Assembly: GCA_945873855.1 (NCBI GenBank)
Contig: CAMCEN010000002.1
Span: 62,001 to 126,000 of the forward strand
Length of the DNA: 64,000 nt
Direction: 5' to 3'
DNA from: an uncultured Campylobacter sp.
GTDB taxonomy: Bacteria; Campylobacterota; Campylobacteria; Campylobacterales; Campylobacteraceae
Numbering within the stretch: position 1 is the first letter of the stretch; every line of letters begins with the position of its first letter. This document shows positions 46,032-57,454 of this stretch, piece after piece. The position numbers and the translations under genes were made by a program. The notes under the pieces are model-generated. The model made no database searches, had not been told where the DNA came from, and saw only the letters and a list, made by a program, of their open reading frames with translations.

Positions 46032-46862
46032 TTATTCTCCAGCAATAAAGCTTGTCATATCCACAAAAAGATTTGGATGTTCTTGCTTGATTTTAGCAAT
46101 TAGCTTCTCAAGGTCTGGTTCTTTGGCAAAATTACCGCGCGCTAGCTCGTCCATCGCCACACGCCAAACATCACCAAAATCAATAGGCATATGCTGCCAA
46201 ATGCTGCGCTCCAAGCGTAGCTCAAAGCTTTCTTTTTGAGCTGTGCGTAACATGCGAAAAACCATATCCAAAATCTCAGCTGGCATAAATATATAAGGCT
46301 CTTCGTTTTTTATCGCAAACCACGGAGATTTAAAGTTTTTCGTGCCATTTACGATGCGAACTCTAAGCTCATTTGAGCTAACTTCTTCTATATCAAAAGT
46401 GATGCGCTCTCTATCGCTGATGCCAAGAGTGTGGCTTATGTTTTCAATGATTTTTAGCGAGTTTATGAGCTTTTTGCTAGTGGAGTCGCTTTTTGCTAGT
46501 TCTGTGCTTTTTTGCTTGTTAGTTTTTTTTACGCTATCAAAAGCCTGAGCGCTACTTGCTTTTTGGCTTTTGGGGCTAGTTTTTTCTGTCATACTTTGGC
46601 GTTTGGCTTTGGCAGGATTTTGCCTAGGTGTGATTTTTGGCTTTTTTAGCTCTTCATTTTCCACGCTAGTAGGCAAGCCAAAAGTGCTAGTTAGAGCCCC
46701 TATATTCTCAGCTTTTTTAGCAGCTCTTTTGCTCTCAGTTTTGCTAGCTGGCTTTTTAGTAGCAGTTTTTGTGGCTGTTTTAGTAGCAGGCTTTTTAACA
46801 GTAGTTTTAGCTGCTGTTTTAGCGGCTGTTTTAACAGCAGTTTTTGTAGTTTTTTCGCTCAT
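46032..46862 (-). CDS. Lys/Ala/Thr-rich protein with conserved C-terminal domain (Cj0993c-like)
   Basis: Start at ATG 46862 (MSEKTTKTAVKTAAK), 4 bp after the argF stop; an upstream in-frame start would run into argF. Residues 1-55 are a Lys/Thr/Ala repeat resembling histone H1-like tails (KTAAKTAAKTTVKKPATKTA), residues 55-140 are polar linker, and residues 140-276 form a folded, conserved-looking domain (FDIEEVSSNELRVRIVNGTKNFKSPWF...). Position between hemN and argF matches Cj0993c in C. jejuni, a protein of unknown function. The tail suggests nucleic-acid binding, which is an inference. Confidence 0.8.
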   Translation of the reverse strand: MSEKTTKTAVKTAAKTAAKTTVKKPATKTATKTATKKPASKTESKRAAKKAENIGALTSTFGLPTSVENEELKKPKITPRQNPAKAKRQSMTEKTSPKSQKASSAQAFDSVKKTNKQKSTELAKSDSTSKKLINSLKIIENISHTLGISDRERITFDIEEVSSNELRVRIVNGTKNFKSPWFAIKNEEPYIFMPAEILDMVFRMLRTAQKESFELRLERSIWQHMPIDFGDVWRVAMDELARGNFAKEPDLEKLIAKIKQEHPNLFVDMTSFIAGE

Positions 46863-46866
46863 TTTT

Positions 46867-47790
46867 TCACCTATTTTGATCGCACCAGACCATGATGCCT
46901 TTTTGGGCGTGAAGGCGGTTTTCAGCCTCAGCAAATATCTCATCAGCGTGGCTTTCAAACACCTCTTCGCTCATCTCATATCCACGATACGCTGGCAAGC
47001 AGTGTAAAAACACGCTTTTTTTGCCACTCATCGCCATTAGCTTGCTATCTATACAAAAGCCCTTAAAATCAGCGATGCGCCCTTCTTTTTCATCTTCTTG
47101 CCCCATTGAAATCCAAGTATCAGTTACTACTACATCAGCGTTTTTTATAGCTTCTTTTGGCTCATTGCTTAGGCTGATTTTTGCGCCACTTTGCTTTGCC
47201 CAGCTCTGCGCCATTTCAAGCACTGCGCTACTTGGCTCGTAGCCTTTTGGCGTAGCGATTGCTAGCTCAAATCCTAGCTTGCCAGCAGCTTCAATGAAGC
47301 TATTTGTCATATTATTTCCATCGCCTATGTAGCACATTTTCATCTTTTCTATATTTAGGCCAAGCTCTTGTAAGGTTAGTAAATCAGCCATGACTTGAAC
47401 CGGATGAAAATCATCGCTAAGCCCGTTTATCACAGGCACGCCTGAGTATTTGGCAAGCTCTTCAAGGTCGCTTTGTTTATAGACGCGCGCCATTATCATA
47501 TCCACCATGCGACCAAGCACACGCGCAGTATCTTTTACTGGCTCACCTCGCCCTAGCTGGATATCCCTTGAGCTAAGAAAAAGCGGATGCCCGCCAAGCT
47601 CAATCATACCAACCTCAAAGCTAACTCTCGTTCTAGTTGAGCTTTTTTCAAAAATCATAGCTAATTTTTGATCTTTTAAATAAGGCTTAAATTCCCTTGC
47701 CTTAGCTTCTTTTTTTATCTTGCTAGCAAGCTCTAAAATGCCTAAAATTTCGGCCTTGCTAATATCTGCGAAGTTTAAAAAATGTCTCAT
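46867..47790 (-). CDS. argF: Ornithine carbamoyltransferase
   Basis: A 307-residue arginine-synthesis enzyme making citrulline. The carbamoyl-phosphate loop is [15 protein letters not shown] (STRTR), and the ornithine side has the HCLPAYRG motif in place of E. coli [21 protein letters not shown] is also clear. Neighbours hemB upstream and the Cj0993c-like gene downstream keep the C. jejuni order. Confidence 0.96.
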   Translation of the reverse strand: MRHFLNFADISKAEILGILELASKIKKEAKAREFKPYLKDQKLAMIFEKSSTRTRVSFEVGMIELGGHPLFLSSRDIQLGRGEPVKDTARVLGRMVDMIMARVYKQSDLEELAKYSGVPVINGLSDDFHPVQVMADLLTLQELGLNIEKMKMCYIGDGNNMTNSFIEAAGKLGFELAIATPKGYEPSSAVLEMAQSWAKQSGAKISLSNEPKEAIKNADVVVTDTWISMGQEDEKEGRIADFKGFCIDSKLMAMSGKKSVFLHCLPAYRGYEMSEEVFESHADEIFAEAENRLHAQKGIMVWCDQNR

Positions 47791-47903
47791 AGTAAGCCTT
47801 TTAGTTTATAATCATTGTCTTTTAACTCATTTAAAATTTGAAAATTATTAGAAAAAATAATTTTCATTCGCCACTTGCTTTTTTGTGTAGCTGCGTGCTA
47901 AAA

Positions 47904-48866
47904 CTACAAAATTTTTGCCACTTCTTTTGCGTGATAGCTTATTATCATATCAGCTCCGGCTCTTTTTATGCCTAGCAGGGTCTCCATCATCACTTTTTCA
48001 TAATCAATCACGCCAAGTTTAGCCCCAGCTTTTAATAAAGCATACTCGCCACTTACATTATACGCACAAAGCGGCAGCAAGCTATGCTCTTTTATATCAC
48101 GGATGATGTCTAAAAAAGCAAGTGCTGGTTTTACCATTAAAATATCAGCGCCCTGAGCTTCATCTTCTAGGCTCTCTCTTATTGCCTCAAGGCGGTTTGC
48201 GCTATCCATTTGATAGCTTTTTCTATCCCCAAAGCTTGGGGCTGACTGCGCCACATCACGAAATGGACCATAATAAGCACTAGCAAACTTCGTAGAATAC
48301 GCCATCACAGGCAAGTTCTCAAAGCCACCCTTATCCAAAGCCTCCCGCAAACAAGTAATAATTCCATCCATCATACCACTTGGTGCTATCATATCTGCGC
48401 CGTTTTTTGCGTGGATTAGGGCTTGTTTTGCGCTGATTTCTAGCGTGGCGTCATTATTCACGGAGCTTTCACCCAGAATTCCGCAGTGTCCGTGGTCTGT
48501 ATATTCACAAAAGCAAAGATCAGTAATAACAAGCAAAGAGCTGCCAAACTCAGCCTTTATAGCCCTTAGCGTGCGAGCAATTATCCCATCATTACTTAGA
48601 GCGTCACTGCCTACGCTGTCTTTTAAGCTTGGAATTCCAAAAAGCAAAATGCTTTTTATCCCAAGGCTTTTTAGCTCGCAGCATTCTTTTAAAATCTCAT
48701 CAATGCTAAGCTGGAAAACGCCTGGCATGCTTGCTATTTCATTTCTTACGCCCTCTCCTTCAACCACAAAAAGCGGATAAATAAAATTATCCAAATCAAG
48801 TCTAGTCTCACGCACTAAATCACGCAGCAAAGGATTTAGCCTAGTTCTGCGAAGTCTATTAAACAT
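47904..48866 (-). CDS. hemB: Delta-aminolevulinic acid dehydratase (porphobilinogen synthase)
   Basis: A 320-residue enzyme condensing two ALA molecules. Metal-site Cys lie in [17 protein letters not shown] (C-x-C-x7-C, zinc type). The active-site Lys pair is in [15 protein letters not shown] and [20 protein letters not shown] includes a half-site at 48474. The 113-bp gap to argF shows no gene. Confidence 0.96.
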   Translation of the reverse strand: MFNRLRRTRLNPLLRDLVRETRLDLDNFIYPLFVVEGEGVRNEIASMPGVFQLSIDEILKECCELKSLGIKSILLFGIPSLKDSVGSDALSNDGIIARTLRAIKAEFGSSLLVITDLCFCEYTDHGHCGILGESSVNNDATLEISAKQALIHAKNGADMIAPSGMMDGIITCLREALDKGGFENLPVMAYSTKFASAYYGPFRDVAQSAPSFGDRKSYQMDSANRLEAIRESLEDEAQGADILMVKPALAFLDIIRDIKEHSLLPLCAYNVSGEYALLKAGAKLGVIDYEKVMMETLLGIKRAGADMIISYHAKEVAKIL

Positions 48867-48911
48867 TTTTGCTCCTTTTTATAATTATAGCAAAGGGAAT
48901 TCTAAAACTCC

Positions 48912-49536
48912 CTAGTTTGCGCTAGCATTTTCATCGCCATTTTGCGCTATATTTTGCGCTGAATTATCTTTGCTAGCATTTTCATCAAAAATCTTGCCTT
49001 CTTTTATAAGATTTGTTAGCTCCACAGCCTTAGCAGCGTCCATTTTAGCTAGCACGGCTGAGATTTTCTTTGCTTCCATGCGGTATAGTAGCTTTGCAGC
49101 GTCTGTGGCATCCATAGCGCCAAGCACCTCAGCGATTTTGCCATCTTTCATTTTTACATAGGCTTCAAGCATTTTGTCGTTATTGCCCTTTTTTAGCTCG
49201 TTTAAAATCGCTTCATTTTTGGCTAGCATATCGGCTACTTTTGCCTCGCTTTTAGCATTTGCCTCACTTATATTTTGCTCTTTTTGAGCAATTAGCGCAA
49301 GTGTGGCATTTAGCTCGGCTTCTTTGGCTAAAAGCTGAGCTTGGCGCTCATTAAATAGCCGTTTTGTAGCCTCCCTGTAGCTATCAAGCTCTGATTTTGC
49401 GGCTTCTAGTTTTTCATATTCGCTTAAAATCTGCTCCCTTTTTTGAGCTGTGATAATCTGCTCATCTGCGCCAAAACTAAAACTAAAAGCACAAAATAAC
49501 AAAAATAATCTAGAATTCCCCAAATTAAAAAACACC

Positions 49537-49547
<11 letters not shown>
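48912..49547 (-). CDS. MotE-like periplasmic flagellar chaperone (Cj1496c / HP0257 type)
   Basis: Start chosen at ATG 49547 (MSFKVFFNL), which overlaps the fliJ stop by 11 bp; 211 residues. Signal sequence about 1-26, followed by a coiled coil (30-120) and a MgtE-N-like helical domain (about 125-185; YVKMKDGKIAEVLGAMDATDAAKLLYRME). MotE proteins chaperone the stator protein MotC or related parts. Four bacterial N-glycosylation sequons D/E-x-N-x-S/T are visible (N80, N92, N190, N207), agreeing with Cj1496c being an N-glycoprotein. Residues NLGNSRLF in the signal peptide come from a GGGAATTCTAG repeat (49510-49520). Confidence 0.82.
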
Positions 49548-51227
<1,680 letters not shown>

Positions 51228-51235
51228 TTATCCTT

Positions 51236-51342
51236 ATAAAGTTATTAAAATTCTAGAATTCCTGGGAATTCTAGAATTAGGAATTCTAGAATTCCATGAA
51301 TTCAGTTTTAGGAATTCTAGTTTTAGGAATTCTAGAATTCCT
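51236..51342. repeat. GAATTC-family repeat array
   Basis: At least five palindromes within 100 bp fill the hisZ-purA gap; the last one reaches into the hisZ-like stop codon region (AAGGAATTC encodes KEF-stop). Confidence 0.85.
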
Positions 51343-52174
51343 TTGTCAAACTCTCTATTAAATTATCACAATGCACAGCAAAACCTGCGCAAGTAAGAGC
51401 TTCTATCTCATACACGCCACCACTTGCTAAAATGCTATTTTCTTTTAAAAATCTAAAAAACAGCCCCTCATAATAGCGCATTTTTGAGTAATAAATAGGC
51501 GCATAAACAGCGTTTTTATAGTCTTTGCCAAGGCTAAGCATAAGCTCTAAGCTATCTTTTAGCTCTGCTGGGACTAGGCTTAGAAGTGCTTTTATATCGC
51601 TTTTTGTGCTGGCTTTAGCAAGACTGCTTAGCCAAGGGATATTTTTAGCTAGCAAAATCTCTATGCGACCTTGTTCAAACACGCTCATATCAAGCCCTAA
51701 AAGCTCGCATAAAATATGCGGAATTCTCATATTTGAAATCTGTAAATGTGTGCTAAGCTCAAGCTTAGAAAGTAGCTCATCAGCAATGCTCACACAAAGC
51801 CCAAGCTCACTGCTGCCAAGCAGCTCAGCGCCGATTTGATAAAATTCCGTGCTAGGATAGCAAAAAACAGGCTGGATATAAAACCACTTGCTCTGATTTT
51901 GCCCTTTTAGACGGCGCGTGGCTATACGAACGACATCAATGGTAGAATCACCCCTTAGGCTTACTTCATGATTGCTCTCATCGCTTAGGCGAAGTAGCTT
52001 TTGCTCTTTTAGCCCAAAGCGCTGATGATAGCTAAAAAACGGCGTGATAATCTCGCTAAAGCCCTTTTCTTCTAAAAGCTCACTAGCAAGTCTTTCAATG
52101 CGCCTTTTTATCTTTGCGCTTTTGCCAAAATACAGCCTTGAGCCGCTGGGAATTTCATGCTCGTATATTTGCAT
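51332..52174 (-). CDS. hisZ: HisZ-like (histidyl-tRNA synthetase paralogue) protein
   Basis: A 280-residue protein resembling the catalytic core of class II HisRS without an anticodon domain: GFSEIITPFFSYHQRF (motif 1-like), a degenerate motif 2 around IATRRLKGQNQSKWFYIQPVF, and ILASGGVYEIEALTCAGFAV at the C-terminus. HisZ is the regulatory partner of short-form ATP phosphoribosyltransferase. It sits between purA and the GGDEF gene as Cj1499c does beside purA. Regulation by histidine is inferred from the family, not shown. Confidence 0.75.
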   Translation of the reverse strand: MQIYEHEIPSGSRLYFGKSAKIKRRIERLASELLEEKGFSEIITPFFSYHQRFGLKEQKLLRLSDESNHEVSLRGDSTIDVVRIATRRLKGQNQSKWFYIQPVFCYPSTEFYQIGAELLGSSELGLCVSIADELLSKLELSTHLQISNMRIPHILCELLGLDMSVFEQGRIEILLAKNIPWLSSLAKASTKSDIKALLSLVPAELKDSLELMLSLGKDYKNAVYAPIYYSKMRYYEGLFFRFLKENSILASGGVYEIEALTCAGFAVHCDNLIESLTKEF

Positions 52175-55100
52175 TTACTCTCCTGATATTAGGTTTATGA
52201 GCCTGTTTTGCTCGTTTATGATCTGCTGTTTGATTGCGCTGATGTCTATATTTTCATCAGCTTTTAGTGTGGTTTTAAGCTTTAGGGTGTTTTTGATTAT
52301 TTCATTTGCATCATCACAAACAAAAGCTAAATCCTCATCTTGCGCTTCACGCAAGCTAGCAAAGGCATTTTCATACTCATTTTTGTTAAATAATTTTAGG
52401 TTTTTGTCATTTATTAGCTGCAAGATACTCTCAAGCTCATAAGACATAAATATCAAAAATTTAAACAAATTCATCATGCTTTCTTTGCTTTTTGAATCAC
52501 TGCTAGCAAGTTGTGTGAAAATATTTTCTTTTTTTGATAGTTCAAGGGTAGCTTTATTAAGCTCCCCACCACTAACAGCCGGATATATAAAATCACCTGT
52601 CATAAACTCAAATCCTATCAAAGAAAGAATTTTAAAGATTTGAGCATTTTCTACATTTTTGGTACAAAGAATTTTATTTTCAGCCTTACAAGTAGCTAAC
52701 ATATCGCTTAGCTTGTCTATGATACCAAGTTCTTTTAATAGCCCTTTTGTATAAGCTCTAGTTACACGCATATTGCTTACTTTTAGCTCGCTTGCTAGCT
52801 CTATTGTCTTCTCATCTAGCTCATCTACCATAAAATCAATGCCAAACTCTTTATATCTATTTACCACCTCATTTACTTCGTTTGCAGGATTTCTCATAGT
52901 AAAGATATCATTAACTAGAATTCTCATATTACCAAGGTATTTATCCTTAGCAAATTCTTTAAACTTTCTATAAAAAGCATTTGAGTTTAGCTGAGATATA
53001 GGGATGTTTATATAAATATTTACATCATATAACCCATCTTTTCTAAATGCTTCATAAGCAGATTTTATAATCCAGATATTTAGGTCTACAAACCAGTATT
53101 TTTGGCTTAGCAAGTTTGAAAGATCGCTTGCACTTAGTTTGGTTTTAGTATCTTTTAGATTTATATTAACTTCAAAAGCAGACACTTTTTTTCTTGCTAT
53201 ATCATAAATTGGCTGATAAATAACGATAAAGTTTTCTTCATCAAAGGTCTCAAAGCGAGAAAGCAGGTCTTTATACTCTTTAAATATCATAGCACTAGTA
53301 TCGTTAAACTCATAATAGCGGTTTTTGCCAGCAAGTTTGGCTTGATACATAGCCCAATCAGCTTGTTCTAATAAAATATCAGTATCTACAATATTGCTTT
53401 GCGGATAGTAAGTTATTCCTATGGTTGCGCCTATGTAGACATTGTAATTACCTATAATAAAGGCCCTGCCTATGCGGTCAATTATTTCATTTGCTAGCTT
53501 GCGGACATCGTTTAGATCATCAAAGTCTTTTATAATAAGCACAAACTCATCACCACCAAGGCGAGAGACTATATTGCCTTTATGCTCCATTATTGATATC
53601 ATGTCGTTTTTCTTGTGTACTATGGTTTCTAGTCTATTTCCTACAAGCTTTAGCACCTCATCGCCACAGTTGTGTCCGTAGGTGTCATTTGCTGCCTTAA
53701 AACCATCAAGATCCATAAAAAACAAAGCAAATTTTTTATTATTTATGGTAGCTTCTTCTATATTTTCTTCAAGCAGTTTTAGGAACTTTCTTTTATTTGG
53801 AAGTCCTGTTAGTGCGTCGTAGTAGGCTATTTTTTCTAGCTCGTTTTCTTTTTGTTTTAGGTTTGTGATATCAGTTGAGATACCGATATAGTTTGTGATT
53901 TTTCCGGTTCTATCACGCACTGCTGAGACACTTAGGATTTGTGGGAATTCTGTGCCGTCTTTGCGGATATCGTAGATTTCGCCTTTCCAAGAGCCTGTTT
54001 TTTCTATAGATTTCCACATGTTTTTAAAGAAATCTTTATTATATCTGTTTGAGTTTAGCAGTGTTGGGTGCTCGCCAAGCACTTCAGCTTCGCTATATCC
54101 AGTAGTATCTGTAAATGCACTATTTACTTGTATGATATTTCTTTGCTCATCAGTGATTAGAATGCTTTCTTTTGAGTTATCAAAGATAGTTGCTAGTAGA
54201 TTTAGTCTGGCTTCTTCTGTTATTTTATCGCTGATGTTTTCTAGTACGCCTAAGACGACTTCTTTTTCTTCTTCGTCTTTGGTTTTTATCTTAGCAAAGT
54301 GCCCTTTAAACTTCAACCACACATCTACTTGTAGCCTTGAAGTAGCTTTTAGTTCTATATCTATGGTGTGTTTGTGGTTTTTTATGGCTTGTTCGATTTC
54401 TTCTATTAGCAAATCTACATAGTTTTTTTCTATGTATTTTGGCAGGATTTTTGCTGTAAGAGCGGTATTAAGCTTATCTTGTCCTAGCAAGTCAAAAAAG
54501 CTAACAGGCAAGTCAAAAAGCCCAGTTTCGACATCGTATTGCCACGCCATGAGCGAGCTTCCTTGCAGCTGTTCTCGCTGCAACTCTAAATCGCTTTTTA
54601 AAGCTCTTAGTTCTTTATATATGCTTGAAACATCTCTAAAATACGCATAAGCCCAAATATCCCCACTAGCTCTTTTTTTATCATCTAAAGGCTCAAACCT
54701 CATTATATGCCATACTTTTTGTCCATTTTCTCTATTGATTTGTAAAACATCATCAATCACAGCATCTGAGTGAGAGTTAAAGTGTCTCTCAAGGTCAGCT
54801 AGCTTGCCTTTGTCGCTTATAATATCACTTAAGCGCAAGGTTTTTTGGATGATATATTCTCTATTATATCCTAGGGTATCTATTATATTTTGCGTTGCGC
54901 CGATTACTTCTAGTTTTTTATTTAGGCTTAGGATTAGACAAGGCCCTGTTTGTGCTATATTTACCATATCTTTGATCATAGAGTGCAGGCGAATAATATT
55001 TGTTAAATCATTTATCACATACACATGAAAAGCCGCTAGGTCTTTTATCATATGTCCACGGCTAATGCTTACAAATCTGCGCTCGCCAAAGCGAGTTTTA

Positions 55101-56317
55101 TGAACATGAACAACATCAACCGAGTTTGTAAAATCAGCCAAATACGATGAATACAGGCTCTCATCTTCTAAATCAAAGAAGTTTTTAGTAAGAAACTCAT
55201 CTTCGCTGTATTTATAAAACTCCAAAGCAGCGTTTGAACAAGATACTATTCTATCATCCTTAGCATTTACATAAATTATTATCAAATCACTGCTTTCAAA
55301 CAAAAGCTTGTGTTCGTTTTTGTAAAAACCTAGGTCTTGTTCTAAGTTTTTGATATTATAAAAAATCCTAGATAAGCGGTCATAAAACTTTAAAAAATCG
55401 CTATTTTGCCCAAAGTCTTGGACGATAAATTTGCCTTTTTCAAAGTTTTTTAAGAAAACCTTAAATTGGCGCAGTGGCACAATAATGTAGTTTTTAATAT
55501 AAAAAAACAACTCAGCCAAAATAAAAAACAAAAGAGCTAAACAAATAAATATTAAAATGCCAACTAATAAATATTTCTTAAAAATCTCAGATATTTTTAC
55601 ATCTGAAAACACAGCGATTTTTAGATTTGGTAGGTAATCTACTGTGTAATACACCCACGCATCCTTGCTTTTAAAGACGCTAAAATCAGCATGGGAGTTT
55701 TTCCAATCATCATCAAAACTAAGCTCGTCATAAATATTTAACCAAGCATTATCATTTACTCCATCATAGATAAAGCCATCTTTATCCACCATATAGCTAT
55801 TTTTAGATCCATCAAGCACCAAGCGAGCTATTTTTTTGATATTTAGTAGCATGATTGCGGTTTTATCACCAAGATTATAGGCTACTAGTTCGTAGACTTC
55901 GCTATCTTTGTTATCATCGTAGGCAAATTTATCTATTAGAATTTCACCACTATCTAACTTGCTTAGCAAGAAGTTTGGCTCTACTATATAATCATCATTT
56001 CTTGTATAGGAGTTTAGTATTTTATGATTTTTATCTAGCAAATAAACAGCATGCAAAAACTCATGATTTTCAAAAAGTATGCTAGATCTTTGCTCTAAAG
56101 TATCGCTAGCTAAACTTGCTTTTAGCTCGCGAAGTGCGCTATCTATGCTGCTTACTAGCAAGGTTGAGTAGTGCTCATTTTTTAGTTTTAGCTCGTTTTT
56201 TTCTTGGTTTATTGCCATATAAATTACTATCACAATAAAAAAGATAGTAAAAATAGAGCTAAGTACAAGAGTGCTATAAAATCTTTTTAGCAAGTTGTGT
56301 TCTATTATATTATTCAT
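52175..56317 (-). CDS. Membrane PAS-GGDEF-EAL protein with degenerate EAL domain
   Basis: A 1380-residue signalling protein. TM1 at about 15-35, a Cache-like extracytoplasmic sensor (about 40-240), TM2 at about 245-275, four PAS-like segments (about 325-440, 450-560, 580-695, 700-820), a GGDEF domain with an intact RLGGDEF (about 916-922), and an EAL-like domain from about 1030. The EAL signature reads E-V-N (about 1047), so phosphodiesterase activity is unlikely; no RxxD inhibitory site precedes GGDEF. It would act as a diguanylate cyclase. It abuts hisZ-like with no gap. Confidence 0.9.
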   Translation of the reverse strand: MNNIIEHNLLKRFYSTLVLSSIFTIFFIVIVIYMAINQEKNELKLKNEHYSTLLVSSIDSALRELKASLASDTLEQRSSILFENHEFLHAVYLLDKNHKILNSYTRNDDYIVEPNFLLSKLDSGEILIDKFAYDDNKDSEVYELVAYNLGDKTAIMLLNIKKIARLVLDGSKNSYMVDKDGFIYDGVNDNAWLNIYDELSFDDDWKNSHADFSVFKSKDAWVYYTVDYLPNLKIAVFSDVKISEIFKKYLLVGILIFICLALLFFILAELFFYIKNYIIVPLRQFKVFLKNFEKGKFIVQDFGQNSDFLKFYDRLSRIFYNIKNLEQDLGFYKNEHKLLFESSDLIIIYVNAKDDRIVSCSNAALEFYKYSEDEFLTKNFFDLEDESLYSSYLADFTNSVDVVHVHKTRFGERRFVSISRGHMIKDLAAFHVYVINDLTNIIRLHSMIKDMVNIAQTGPCLILSLNKKLEVIGATQNIIDTLGYNREYIIQKTLRLSDIISDKGKLADLERHFNSHSDAVIDDVLQINRENGQKVWHIMRFEPLDDKKRASGDIWAYAYFRDVSSIYKELRALKSDLELQREQLQGSSLMAWQYDVETGLFDLPVSFFDLLGQDKLNTALTAKILPKYIEKNYVDLLIEEIEQAIKNHKHTIDIELKATSRLQVDVWLKFKGHFAKIKTKDEEEKEVVLGVLENISDKITEEARLNLLATIFDNSKESILITDEQRNIIQVNSAFTDTTGYSEAEVLGEHPTLLNSNRYNKDFFKNMWKSIEKTGSWKGEIYDIRKDGTEFPQILSVSAVRDRTGKITNYIGISTDITNLKQKENELEKIAYYDALTGLPNKRKFLKLLEENIEEATINNKKFALFFMDLDGFKAANDTYGHNCGDEVLKLVGNRLETIVHKKNDMISIMEHKGNIVSRLGGDEFVLIIKDFDDLNDVRKLANEIIDRIGRAFIIGNYNVYIGATIGITYYPQSNIVDTDILLEQADWAMYQAKLAGKNRYYEFNDTSAMIFKEYKDLLSRFETFDEENFIVIYQPIYDIARKKVSAFEVNINLKDTKTKLSASDLSNLLSQKYWFVDLNIWIIKSAYEAFRKDGLYDVNIYINIPISQLNSNAFYRKFKEFAKDKYLGNMRILVNDIFTMRNPANEVNEVVNRYKEFGIDFMVDELDEKTIELASELKVSNMRVTRAYTKGLLKELGIIDKLSDMLATCKAENKILCTKNVENAQIFKILSLIGFEFMTGDFIYPAVSGGELNKATLELSKKENIFTQLASSDSKSKESMMNLFKFLIFMSYELESILQLINDKNLKLFNKNEYENAFASLREAQDEDLAFVCDDANEIIKNTLKLKTTLKADENIDISAIKQQIINEQNRLINLISGE

Positions 56318-56439
56318 AATTTTGCCTAATTATTTAACTATAAAAAATGCCTTAATTTTAGCAAAAAAATAATATTTTGTAGCTTAAATGCTTTATAAGT
56401 TAAAAGTGAATTTTTTAAATATTTATGGGAATTTTAAAA

Positions 56440-56542
56440 AAGGTTCTAGGGAATTCTAGAATTCCTTAGAGCTTAGGGAATTCTAGAATTCCCTAGAATT
56501 TTAGAATTCTAGAATTTCTTAGGGCTTAGGGAATTCTAGAAT
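56440..56542. repeat. GAATTC-family repeat array
   Basis: Four palindromes in about 100 bp between the divergent-side leader of the GGDEF gene and the ankyrin stop. The rest of the gap (56318-56439) is AT-rich leader with no gene. Confidence 0.83.
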
Positions 56543-57028
56543 TTATTTGCTAAATAATTTTAAAATCTTTGCGCTTATGCGTTTAAATAGTGATTTATTT
56601 GTGGTTTTTTCTAGCAAATACTGCGCGATATCACTGCGCTTAAACATAAGAGCAAAGCTATAAGGCGTTAAGCCCATGCCGTTATTTGCATCAATATCAG
56701 CTCCATTTTCTACTAGCAGTTTTACCATCTCAAAATTACCCTTAAAGCACGCGCCAGCAAGCGGAGTTTGTCCTCTGTCATTTCGCTCATCCACATTTGC
56801 ACCATGATTTATCAGCATTTGCGTGGTCTTAAAAGCACCATTGTAGCTAGCAAGCATTAGCAGAGTATTGCCTTTGTGGTTTTTTAGATTTACAGGCAGA
56901 CCTGCGTTTATCATTTTTTCAAGTTCTTCGCACTCATCAGATCTTGCCATATTAAAAGCCATTTGGCAAAGCTCTTCGTAGCGTTTTTCTTCTTCTTTTG
57001 TGATTTTGTTATTTATTTCTTCATTCAT
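56543..57028 (-). CDS. Ankyrin-repeat protein near katA (Cj1386-like)
   Basis: Start at ATG 57028 (MNEEINNKITKEEEKRYEE); the in-frame extension upstream overlaps the preceding tiny gene and is rejected. The 161-residue protein has about three ankyrin repeats (HKGNTLLMLASYNG, DRGQTPLAGACFKGN, GMGLTPYSFALMFKR). Cj1386, its counterpart beside katA in C. jejuni, was reported to help heme delivery to catalase. Here two small membrane-protein genes lie between it and katA, in one apparent operon. Confidence 0.85.
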   Translation of the reverse strand: MNEEINNKITKEEEKRYEELCQMAFNMARSDECEELEKMINAGLPVNLKNHKGNTLLMLASYNGAFKTTQMLINHGANVDERNDRGQTPLAGACFKGNFEMVKLLVENGADIDANNGMGLTPYSFALMFKRSDIAQYLLEKTTNKSLFKRISAKILKLFSK

Positions 57029-57038
57029 TTTTGCTCTT

Positions 57039-57134
57039 TTATGCTGTTTTTGTCTTTTTTGTGTCAATTTTCATTATAGCCACAAACACCCCAAAAAGTA
57101 GCAACATACTAAACATTAAAAACACAAATTCCAT
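57039..57134 (-). CDS. 31-residue single-helix membrane protein
   Basis: The ATG at 57134 follows the TAG of the 66-residue gene with no gap (TAG-ATG), and TAA lies 57039-57041. The protein is one hydrophobic helix (FVFLMFSMLLLFGVFVAIM, about 3-21) plus a basic tail ending KKTKTA. The GGAAAGAT before the ATG can serve as ribosome site. The ankyrin ATG is 10 bp downstream. No family recognised. Confidence 0.6.
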   Translation of the reverse strand: MEFVFLMFSMLLLFGVFVAIMKIDTKKTKTA

Positions 57135-57335
57135 CTATCTTTCCTCCAAAACATAAATTCTAGCTATAATAAACAAGAGTATAGAGATAAAAATCTCACC
57201 TACTACGCCCAAAATAATCTTAGTCACGCTAAGTGTTTCAAAATTTGTGAAAATATACGCTATAGCACCTATCCACGCTACCAAAAAAGTATTAAAAACA
57301 TTTTTACAAAGTTCTAATTTTCTTGTTTCGTTCAT
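57135..57335 (-). CDS. 66-residue two-helix membrane protein
   Basis: The protein has a basic N-terminus (MNETRKLELCKNVF), helix 1 (TFLVAWIGAIAYIF, about 15-29) and helix 2 (IILGVVGEIFISILLFIIARI, about 40-60). It has its own TATAAT box and an AAGGC ribosome site, and leads an apparent three-gene unit with the 31-residue protein and the ankyrin gene. I do not recognise a characterised family, although small two-helix proteins of this kind are frequent. Confidence 0.7.
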   Translation of the reverse strand: MNETRKLELCKNVFNTFLVAWIGAIAYIFTNFETLSVTKIILGVVGEIFISILLFIIARIYVLEER

Positions 57336-57352
57336 TTTTTGCCTTTTTTGAG

Positions 57353-57358
57353 ATTATA
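57353..57358 (-). promoter_or_regulatory. -10 box for the small membrane / ankyrin operon
   Basis: Minus-strand CTGCTATAATCTC, a TATAAT with extended TGC, 18 bp upstream of the 66-residue gene's ATG. A short leader is implied. Confidence 0.6.
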
Positions 57359-57387
57359 GCAGATTTGAGTCAATAAAAGGGGAAATT

Positions 57388-57446
57388 TATAAAATTTGGA
57401 ATTCCAAAGCTGGAATTCCAAAGCCTAAGGAATTACGCAACTCCTT
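57388..57446. repeat. GGAATTCC units and CTAAGGA hairpin downstream of katA
   Basis: TTTGGAATTCCAAAGC occurs twice, forming TTTGGAATTCCAAA palindromes, followed by CTAAGGAATTACGCAACTCCTTAG (57423-57446), a 7-bp stem hairpin 9 bp past the katA stop. It may act as the catalase terminator, though a T-run is lacking. Confidence 0.55.
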
Positions 57447-57454
57447 AGAAAAAA

